Assembly (NCBI RefSeq): GCF_003667705.1
Contig: NZ_CP033019.1
Coordinates: forward strand, 1,240,001-1,304,000
Source of the DNA: Janthinobacterium agaricidamnosum
GTDB taxonomy: Bacteria; Pseudomonadota; Gammaproteobacteria; Burkholderiales; Burkholderiaceae_D
Length of the DNA stretch: 64,000 bases
Direction of reading: 5' to 3'
Both the position numbers and the translations under genes were made by a program. Positions 58,407 through 64,000 of the stretch are shown piece after piece. How positions within the stretch are numbered: position 1 is the stretch's first letter; every line of letters begins with the position of its first letter. The notes under the pieces were generated by a model. It was given only the letters and a program-made list of their open reading frames with translations. It made no database searches and was not told the origin of the DNA.

Positions 58407-59683
58407 GTCGTAGCCCCTTTCAGGTGGCGGATGCGCACGCTGGCCGGTGGGTGGCTATCGTAAAAGGCCGAGTGCAGCGGGTCAGGCGTCAGGGTCGACG
58501 CATTGTCTTCATACATTTTCACGAGGGCCGAGACCAGGTCGTCCGCCTGCGTGTGCGTGGCGGCAAAGGCGTCGGCTTCGAATTCGTGCTTGCGCGAGCT
58601 GAGCGAGGTCAACGGTCCCAGCAGGAAGGTGAAGACGGGCAAGGCCAGCATGAACAACAGCAGGGCCAGCGCGTCCGTCGGCTGGCCCGTCAATGCCAGC
58701 GCGACAGGGTCGACGCCCAGGCCCGCATAGAACCATGGCTGCGTTTTCAGGAAGCCCAGCAGCGCCAGAAAGCCCAGCGAGATGACGAACATCATGGCGA
58801 TGCGCTTGACGATGTGCTTGAGCTTGAAGTGGCCCAGTTCATGCGCCAGCACGGCCTCGATCTCCTGCGGCGCCAGGCGCGACAGCAGGGTGTCGAAGAA
58901 GACGATGCGCTTGTTGGCGCCAAAGCCCGAGAAATACGCATTGCCGTGGGCGCTGCGCTTCGAGCCATCCATGACGAACAAGCCTTTCGAGGCGAAACCG
59001 ACGCGCTGCATCAAGCCTTCGATGCGGTTTTTCAGCGCTTCGTCGGCCAGCGGCGTGAATTTGTTGAACAGGGGCGCGATGACGGTGGGAAACAGCACCA
59101 TCATCAGCAGCTGGAAGCCGCTCCAGACGAACCACGCGTACAGCCACCACAGGCCGCCCGACTTGGCCATCAGGGTCAGCACGACCCAGATCAGCGGCAG
59201 GCCGATGGCAGCGCCCAGGCCCACGCCCTTGAGCATGTCCGTGAAGAACAGCTTGCGCGCCATGGTATTGAAGCCAAAACGTTGTTCCAGCACAAACTGG
59301 CGGTAGTAATCGAAGGGCAGGTCGATCAGGCCCGAAATGACGGCAAAGGCGACGATCAGGCCGATCTGGTACAGCATGGGCGAACCCGCACCCATCCATT
59401 CATTCAGGTGCAGCGCCAGCCATTGCAAGCCGCCCAGCAGGGTAAAACCGATCAGCACGGCATAGTTGACCAGCAGGGTCAGCAGGCCGAACTTGGTCTT
59501 GGCCACCGTATAGTCGGCCGCCTTCTGGTGCGCCGCCAAGGGAATTTTTTCCGCGAATTCGGGCGGGACTGCCGCGCGGTGCGCCAGCACGTGGCGGATC
59601 TGCCGCGAAGCGAGCCAGAAGCGCACGGCCAGGGTCAAAACGAGGACGGATACAAACAAAATCGAAAACGCGAGTGAATACAT
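58403..59683 (-). CDS. M48 family (Ste24/CAAX-type) membrane zinc protease
   Basis: 426 residues. About seven membrane segments; zinc site [12 protein letters not shown] (HExxH) near residue 275 with the third ligand Glu in [31 protein letters not shown] matches CAAX prenyl protease 1-like proteins, which in bacteria cleave peptides in or near the membrane; substrate unknown. First gene of the M48-phhB-rsgA operon and divergent from orn. Confidence 0.94.
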   Translation of the reverse strand: MYSLAFSILFVSVLVLTLAVRFWLASRQIRHVLAHRAAVPPEFAEKIPLAAHQKAADYTVAKTKFGLLTLLVNYAVLIGFTLLGGLQWLALHLNEWMGAGSPMLYQIGLIVAFAVISGLIDLPFDYYRQFVLEQRFGFNTMARKLFFTDMLKGVGLGAAIGLPLIWVVLTLMAKSGGLWWLYAWFVWSGFQLLMMVLFPTVIAPLFNKFTPLADEALKNRIEGLMQRVGFASKGLFVMDGSKRSAHGNAYFSGFGANKRIVFFDTLLSRLAPQEIEAVLAHELGHFKLKHIVKRIAMMFVISLGFLALLGFLKTQPWFYAGLGVDPVALALTGQPTDALALLLFMLALPVFTFLLGPLTSLSSRKHEFEADAFAATHTQADDLVSALVKMYEDNASTLTPDPLHSAFYDSHPPASVRIRHLKGATT

Positions 59684-59739
59684 TCTGTGCCTGTGAGAAA
59701 ATGGCTGATTATTTAGTTTGATTAGGCCAAGAGAGAATT

Positions 59740-60336
59740 ATGTCACAAGCGACCGACTTAACCGCATCCACCCCCGCACCCGCCGTGCCAGCACGTCCCA
59801 ACGAGATGAACCTGGTCTGGGTCGACATGGAAATGACGGGCCTGGAGCCTGATACCGACCGCATCATCGAGGTGGCGGTGGTGGTGACGGACATGCACTT
59901 GAACCTGCTGGCCGAAGGCCCCGTGTTCGTGATTCACCAGTCGGATGAAACCCTGAACAAGATGGATGCCTGGAACAAGGGCACGCACGGCCGCTCGGGC
60001 CTGATCGACAAGGTGAAAGCGTCGACCGTGACGGAAGCCCAGGCGGAAGCGGAACTGATCGCCTTCCTGAAGAAATACGTGCCTGCTGGCAAGTCGCCCA
60101 TGTGCGGCAACACCATCGGCCAGGACCGCCGCTTCATGGTGCGCGGCATGCCGAAGCTGGAAGCATTCTTCCACTATCGCAATGTTGACGTATCGACATT
60201 GAAAGAGCTGTGCAAGCGCTGGAAGCCGGAAATCGCCACCGGTTTCAAGAAACACCAGAAGCACACGGCCCTGGCCGATATCCTCGAGTCGATCGAAGAA
60301 CTCAAGTACTACCGCGAGCATTTCATTAAATTGTAA
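59740..60336 (+). CDS. orn: oligoribonuclease
   Basis: 198 residues. DEDDh exonuclease: [16 protein letters not shown] (first Asp and Glu), [12 protein letters not shown] (middle Asp), and [23 protein letters not shown] with the final His and Asp. Degrades 2-5 nt RNAs and pGpG, the product of c-di-GMP phosphodiesterases such as the EAL protein in this window. Divergent from the M48 gene, 56 bp apart. Confidence 0.96.
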   Translation: MSQATDLTASTPAPAVPARPNEMNLVWVDMEMTGLEPDTDRIIEVAVVVTDMHLNLLAEGPVFVIHQSDETLNKMDAWNKGTHGRSGLIDKVKASTVTEAQAEAELIAFLKKYVPAGKSPMCGNTIGQDRRFMVRGMPKLEAFFHYRNVDVSTLKELCKRWKPEIATGFKKHQKHTALADILESIEELKYYREHFIKL

Positions 60337-60342
60337 TGGGGT

Positions 60343-60505
60343 TGTCGGCTTAGGCGCTGCGCGCTAAGCCGACCTACCTGCTCTGATCGGTTTCTCCGGT
60401 TGCTTTCCGGGTGTTGTCGGCTTACGCGCTGTGCGCTAAGCCGACCTACGGGGCATTGCAACCTCTGGCGTAGGTCGGGTTAGCGCCTTGGCGCGTAAGC
60501 CGACA
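60343..60505. repeat. REP-like palindromes, three copies (GTAGGTCGG type)
   Basis: Copies at 60343-60377 and 60415-60449 read TGTCGGCTTA...TAAGCCGACCTAC; the third, 60470-60505, is inverted (GTAGGTCGGGTTA...TAAGCCGACA). All have a GCGC-type inner arm. The third element overlaps the end of the next gene and supplies its final codons (SAYAPRR) and stop. Confidence 0.9.
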
Positions 60506-60842
60506 CAGCCGCCTCAAAGGCAAGGCTGTGCCAAACCCCATCCTCACCCCGCCACTCCAGCGCAAACGCTCCCGTTTGCCGCAAGTCCGTAATCCAGCGC
60601 ACTTCGCCAGGCTGGCGGTAGTATTCCGCGCACTGGCCGAACCCCTGTTCCAGCCGGCAAATCACCAATCCTTCGCCCGCCACGGCGCACCATTGCTCAT
60701 GGTCATCGATCAAGGCCACGGCCGGGTCGCCATAGAATTCGCCCAGGCTGGCGTGACGCCCATCGGCGGCCGTCACCCTGGCATGTTCGTATTCGTGCTG
60801 GACAATATAGTCGGCGCTGCGCGCCAGTTCGTGTGTCGTCAT
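60480..60842 (-). CDS. small hypothetical protein with REP-derived tail
   Basis: 120 residues from ATG 60842, which overlaps the stop of the LysR gene by 4 bp. Opens MTTHELARSADYIVQHEYEH; the central part (ALIDDHEQWCAVAGEGLVICRLEQG, EVRWITDLRQTGAFALEWRG) looks like a compact folded domain, but I do not recognise it. No signal peptide. The last seven residues come from a REP-like palindrome, so the original C-terminus was probably shorter or different. Coupled to the LysR regulator. Confidence 0.7.
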   Translation of the reverse strand: MTTHELARSADYIVQHEYEHARVTAADGRHASLGEFYGDPAVALIDDHEQWCAVAGEGLVICRLEQGFGQCAEYYRQPGEVRWITDLRQTGAFALEWRGEDGVWHSLAFEAAVSAYAPRR

Positions 60843-61783
60843 GCTGTCTCCACGGTGGGCCAGACGGTTTCCTGGTCGGCGCGCGCTTCGGCGATCAGCC
60901 ATTCGCAAAACGCGTGCACGAGGGGCCGCGTTTCCGCCTGGGGCGAACGCAGCAGATAATAGCAGTGGGGGCCGCGCACGGCGTGTTCGAACACGCGCAC
61001 CAGGCGGCCCGAGCGCAGGTCGTCGCCGATCAGGGGACTGGCGGCAATGGCCACGCCCTGGCCGCTGGCGGCTGCGTCCAGGCATAAATACGTGTGTGAA
61101 AAGCGCGCGCCGCTGTTGCCGCTATTGCCGCTGTAATGCACGCCGCAGCTGTGCAGCCAGCGCGTCCAGTCGATTTCGCCGGGCAGGTGCACTTCCGGCT
61201 CGTCGTGCAGCAGCGGATAGCGCAGCAGGTCGGCCGGCTGGCGCAGGCTGGCCGCGTTGGCGCGGAAACCGGGGCTGCAGACGGCGGAAAACCATTCTTC
61301 CATCAATAGATCCACTTTGAGGCCCGGATAGCGGCCTGGTCCCAGGCGGATGGCCACGTCCACGCCATCGCGCGCCAGGTCGACCGGGTGCATGGACGCC
61401 AGCACGCGCAGTTCGATCTGCGGGTAGCGGTCGCGCAGCCGGCCCAGGCGCGGCATCAGCCAGCGCGAGACGAGCGAGCTGGTGGCCGTCACCGTGACGA
61501 CCTTGTCGTCGCCCTGGCGCCGCGCCTGTTCGGAGACGTCGGCCAGCTGGTTGAGTATCGGCCCCAGCGAAGCCGCATAGCGCTGGCCGGCGCTGGTGAG
61601 CACCACGCCGCGCGGCAGACGCTGGAACAGCACGATGCCGAGCCACGCTTCCAGCTGTTTGACGTGGTGGCCGATGGCGCCGGCCGAGACGTGCAATTCT
61701 TCGCCCGCGCGCTGGAAACCTTCATGGCGGGCGGCCGCCTCGAAGGCGTGCAGGGCGGCGAGCGGTGGCAAGGGACGTGACAT
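60839..61783 (-). CDS. GcvA-like LysR family regulator
   Basis: 314 residues. MSRPLPPLAALHAFEAAARHEGF and FQRAGEELHVSAGAIGHHVKQLE form the winged helix in the GcvA/AmpR subfamily style; the effector domain continues with VTVTATSSLVSRWLMPRLGRL and DVAIRLGPGRYPGL. A short tandem SGNSGNSG (about residues 218-225) lies in the effector domain and is unusual. Divergent from the EamA transporter gene, which it may control, with repeat copy 4 between them. Confidence 0.92.
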   Translation of the reverse strand: MSRPLPPLAALHAFEAAARHEGFQRAGEELHVSAGAIGHHVKQLEAWLGIVLFQRLPRGVVLTSAGQRYAASLGPILNQLADVSEQARRQGDDKVVTVTATSSLVSRWLMPRLGRLRDRYPQIELRVLASMHPVDLARDGVDVAIRLGPGRYPGLKVDLLMEEWFSAVCSPGFRANAASLRQPADLLRYPLLHDEPEVHLPGEIDWTRWLHSCGVHYSGNSGNSGARFSHTYLCLDAAASGQGVAIAASPLIGDDLRSGRLVRVFEHAVRGPHCYYLLRSPQAETRPLVHAFCEWLIAEARADQETVWPTVETA

Positions 61784-61950
61784 GGCGTTCTTAATAGAAT
61801 TGAGCCTCAGTAATATTCGGCCTATCCGTGAAGAATATTGGTTTGTTTCATTTTGCGCAAGCGAATATGATGCCGCTCATGCGTGAAACGACCCGCAACA
61901 GGATTCACGCATGCATCATCTTCCAGCCTTGCTTGGCATTAATATTTACA

Positions 61951-62068
61951 ACGCCTGGGAAAACCGTCGCGAGCGGCAGTGATTTGTGGCTGAGAAGCGC
62001 AACCGTACTTCAGTACGGTGAGCATCGCCGGCCGCAAAGCGCGACGCGCAGCAGGTTTACCCTGGCGT
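61951..62068 (+). repeat. structured interspersed repeat, copy 4 (118 nt)
   Basis: Ends ACGCCTGGGAAAACC and GGTTTACCCTGGCGT pair nearly perfectly; where copies 1 and 3 have TAACA/TGTTA, this copy has GGG/CCC. Internal hairpin CCGTAC-TTCA-GTACGG (62003-62018) again changes bases on both sides. It lies 19 bp before the EamA start, in its probable leader. Confidence 0.9.
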
Positions 62069-62086
62069 ACTCAAAGAGGTTTAGTC

Positions 62087-62986
62087 ATGTCTGATCGCCG
62101 CGCCGTTGCGCTGGTGTTGCTGTCGGCCGCCGGTTTCGGCAGTTCCGCAGTGTTTGCCAAGGCGGCCTATGCGTCCGGGGTCAACCCGTCGACCATGCTG
62201 GCCTTGCGTTTCGTCATCGCCGCCATGCTGTTGCTGCCGCTCGTGTGGCTGGGCGGCTGGCGCTTGCCGCGCGGCCGCCTGCTGGCCGGCTACATGCTGA
62301 TGGGCCTGATGTACACGGCCCAGTCGCAAGGCTATTTCAATGCCCTCATGTATGCCAGCAGCGGCCTGTGCGGCATGCTGCTGTACGTGTATCCCGTTCT
62401 GGTCACCATCCTCGCGCTGGCCTTGGGCTGGGAAAAGCTGGACCGGCGCATGCTGGTGCTGATGGCGCTGGCCATTGCCGGCATGGCCATCACCCTGGGC
62501 GGCAAGCTGCAGGGCCAGCCCATCGGCATCGCCCTGGCCTTGATGGCGGCCGGCGTGTACGCCGTGTACATCCTGTTTGGCAACAGCCTGTCGAAAAGCC
62601 GCGAGAATATTCACCCATTGGCCGCTTGCGTCGTGATTCTGGGCACGGCGGGCCTGTCGAACAGTGCGATTGCCTTGTGGCAAGGCGTGTCCTTGCCGGG
62701 CACGGCGACGGGCTGGCTGGCCGTCAGCGCCATCGCCCTGTTCTCGACGGCCATCGCGATCGCCGCCTTCTTTGCCGGCGTGGCGCAGATCGGCGCGGCC
62801 AAGGCGTCGATCATTTCGACGTTTGAACCCGTCATCACGATGGCGTTCGGCGTGACCTTGCTGAAGGAATCCGTCAGCGGCACGCAGTTGCTGGGCGGCG
62901 CCATGGTGCTGGCCGCCGTGGTCTTGCTGGCGCAGCGGCCCGCGCCCAAGGCAGCGGCCATGCCGGGCGTGCAGGCCAGCGCCTGA
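62087..62986 (+). CDS. EamA/DMT family transporter
   Basis: 299 residues from ATG 62087 with AGAGGT about 8 bp upstream; the longer frame from 62018 begins in repeat copy 4 and is rejected. Ten predicted membrane helices in two EamA repeats (SAAGFGSSAVFAKAAYASGV and ISTFEPVITMAFGVTLLKE). Family members export or import amino acids, sugars or metabolites; substrate unknown. Divergent from a LysR regulator. Confidence 0.92.
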   Translation: MSDRRAVALVLLSAAGFGSSAVFAKAAYASGVNPSTMLALRFVIAAMLLLPLVWLGGWRLPRGRLLAGYMLMGLMYTAQSQGYFNALMYASSGLCGMLLYVYPVLVTILALALGWEKLDRRMLVLMALAIAGMAITLGGKLQGQPIGIALALMAAGVYAVYILFGNSLSKSRENIHPLAACVVILGTAGLSNSAIALWQGVSLPGTATGWLAVSAIALFSTAIAIAAFFAGVAQIGAAKASIISTFEPVITMAFGVTLLKESVSGTQLLGGAMVLAAVVLLAQRPAPKAAAMPGVQASA

Positions 62987-63032
62987 TCCTGTTTTTCCCG
63001 AACTGATCGGTTGTCTCGATCGGTCTCCTTTG

Positions 63033-63068
63033 GCGCCGCGACGGGTTTCCTGTCGCGGCGCTTTTTTT
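63033..63068 (+). terminator. terminator after the EamA gene
   Basis: GCGCCGCGAC (63033-63042), nine-base loop, GTCGCGGCGC (63052-63061), then seven T. Confidence 0.92.
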
Positions 63069-63087
63069 ATGCGCGCACAAATAAGAC

Positions 63088-63115
63088 TTGATTGCGAATG
63101 ATTCTCATTTATAAT
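63088..63115 (+). promoter_or_regulatory. Fur-box promoter of hemS
   Basis: -35 TTGATT (63088-63093), 16-bp spacer, perfect -10 TATAAT (63110-63115). Between them ATTGCGAATGATTCTCATT (63091-63109) matches the Fur consensus well (GATAATGATAATCATTATC type), so iron-bound Fur would block the promoter. Confidence 0.85.
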
Positions 63116-63182
63116 TAACTTCAAGATTCCCCCACCACCAGCCAGCCCATGCCAGCCAGTGTTCGCCTTGAAAGGAGACACC

Positions 63183-64000
63183 GTGTCGAGCATGCCCCCT
63201 ATTTGCAATATCGAGCTGGTCACCAGCGAATTTGCCCGCCTGCGCCGCGAAAAGAAGGCCCGCCACCGCGACATCGCCGAGGAACTGGGCATAGCCGAAG
63301 GCGAGCTGATCGCTGCGCATGCGGGCCTGTCGCTGGCCGATGGCGCCTTGCTGGGCGCCGAGCGCCTGCAGGCCGACTGGCCCGCCATCATCGCCGCGCT
63401 GGAGCCGCTGGGCGAAGTCATGGCGCTGACGCGCAACGCCTCGTGCGTGCATGAAAAGACGGGCGTCTACCGAAAAGCCAGTCACAACAACCATGTGGGC
63501 CTGGTGCTCGGTGGCGACATCGACCTGCGCGTGTTTTACCGCCAGTGGGCGCATGGCTTTGCCGTGCGCGAGCTGGGTGAAAAGGAAGTGCAGCGCAGCC
63601 TGCAGTTTTTCGATGCGGCCGGCCACGCCGTGCACAAGATTTTCCTCAAGCCGCAAAGCGATATTGCCGCCTACGACGCGCTGGTGGCGCGCTTTGCCGA
63701 TGCCGACCAGACGGCCGGCATCGCCGTGACGGCACCGCTGCCGGCGCCGGCCGAATTGCCCGACGCGCAAATCGACGTGGCCGGTTTTCGCGCCGCCTGG
63801 GCCGACTTGCGCGACACGCACGAATTCTTCACTTTGCTGAAAAAATATGCGGTCTCGCGCCTGCAGGGCCTGCGCCTGGCCGAAGCGCGCTTCGTGCAGC
63901 AGATCGACAAATCCTGCGTGCTCGACCTGCTCAACGATGCCGCGCTGGAAAAAGTATCCATCATGGCCTTCGTCGGCAATGCCGGCATGATCCAGATCCA
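63183..64000 (+). CDS. hemS: hemin-degrading factor HemS/HmuS, 3' end cut by window
   Basis: 272 residues visible of an expected 340-350. GTG start at 63183 with AAGGAG seven bp upstream; an ATG at 63192 is the alternative. NNHVGLVLGGDIDLRVFYRQWAHGFAV, VQRSLQFFDAAGHAVHKIFL and QQIDKSCVLDLLNDA match the HemS/ChuS family, with the tandem repeat beginning again near residue 195 (IDVAGFRAAWADLRDTHEFFTLL). Cytoplasmic haem binding and degradation or storage. The Fur-box promoter upstream and the family fit an iron-haem uptake operon continuing to the right. Confidence 0.92.
   Translation, partial: MSSMPPICNIELVTSEFARLRREKKARHRDIAEELGIAEGELIAAHAGLSLADGALLGAERLQADWPAIIAALEPLGEVMALTRNASCVHEKTGVYRKASHNNHVGLVLGGDIDLRVFYRQWAHGFAVRELGEKEVQRSLQFFDAAGHAVHKIFLKPQSDIAAYDALVARFADADQTAGIAVTAPLPAPAELPDAQIDVAGFRAAWADLRDTHEFFTLLKKYAVSRLQGLRLAEARFVQQIDKSCVLDLLNDAALEKVSIMAFVGNAGMIQI

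Overview
The window looks like a chromosomal segment of a high-GC betaproteobacterium of the family Oxalobacteraceae, most like Janthinobacterium. This rests on the 16S rRNA sequence as I recall that group, a complete rrn operon with tRNA-Ile(GAT) and tRNA-Ala(TGC) in the spacer, and typical betaproteobacterial gene neighbourhoods (cys operon beside cysB, a Gram-negative porin, Wsp operon). No prophage, integrase, transposase or CRISPR array is visible. Nearly all of the sequence is ordinary core or lifestyle gene content. The left edge cuts a Tricorn-like protease and the right edge cuts a hemin-degradation gene.

Layout. 1-9.2 kb: Tricorn-type S41 protease (5' truncated), a PrpR-type sigma-54 activator, a divergent six-PAS GGDEF-EAL protein, and exonuclease III. 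9.2-13.1 kb: a long regulatory gap, small hypothetical genes, DUF1653, CreA, a lipoprotein and leucyl aminopeptidase. 13.2-17.5 kb: lptF-lptG, a short CbiX/SirB chelatase, a Stealth-type sugar-phosphate transferase and a membrane protein. 17.7-25.7 kb: a seven-gene sulfur assimilation operon (TauE/SafE transporter, cysI, DUF934, cysH, cysD, cysN, cobA) with divergent cysB. 25.8-31.2 kb: methyltransferase, porin, a NarX-type kinase and a LytS/LytTR-like two-component pair. 31.3-37.0 kb: rrn operon. 37.1-41.9 kb: LRR-protein kinase, nitronate monooxygenase, YajQ, murB, ppnP. 41.9-50.6 kb: a complete Wsp surface-sensing operon in the order wspA-B-C-D-E-F-R. 50.9-53.1 kb: argG and argF. 53.4-60.3 kb: a TPR-GAF histidine kinase, a small secreted protein, rsgA-phhB-M48 protease, orn. 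60.5-64 kb: small hypothetical, LysR, EamA transporter, hemS under a Fur-box promoter.

How the genes work together. CobA (precorrin-2) and the CbiX/SirB chelatase can supply siroheme to CysI; the adenylylation-reduction series CysDN, CysH, CysI makes sulfide under CysB. Cyclic-di-GMP is a second theme: the GGDEF-EAL protein, the Wsp module ending in the diguanylate cyclase WspR, and YajQ, a proposed c-di-GMP binder.

The most unusual signal is not a gene. Four copies of an approximately 120-nt element (8357-8476, 11500-11618, 50591-50710, 61951-62068) share a core, lie in the same orientation, and have terminal and internal stems whose sequences change between copies while pairing is preserved. 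A second, unrelated family of short palindromes (GTAGGTCGG type) occurs at 26452-26546 and 60343-60505. In both families some copies reach into the 3' end of a neighbouring gene and provide its stop codon.
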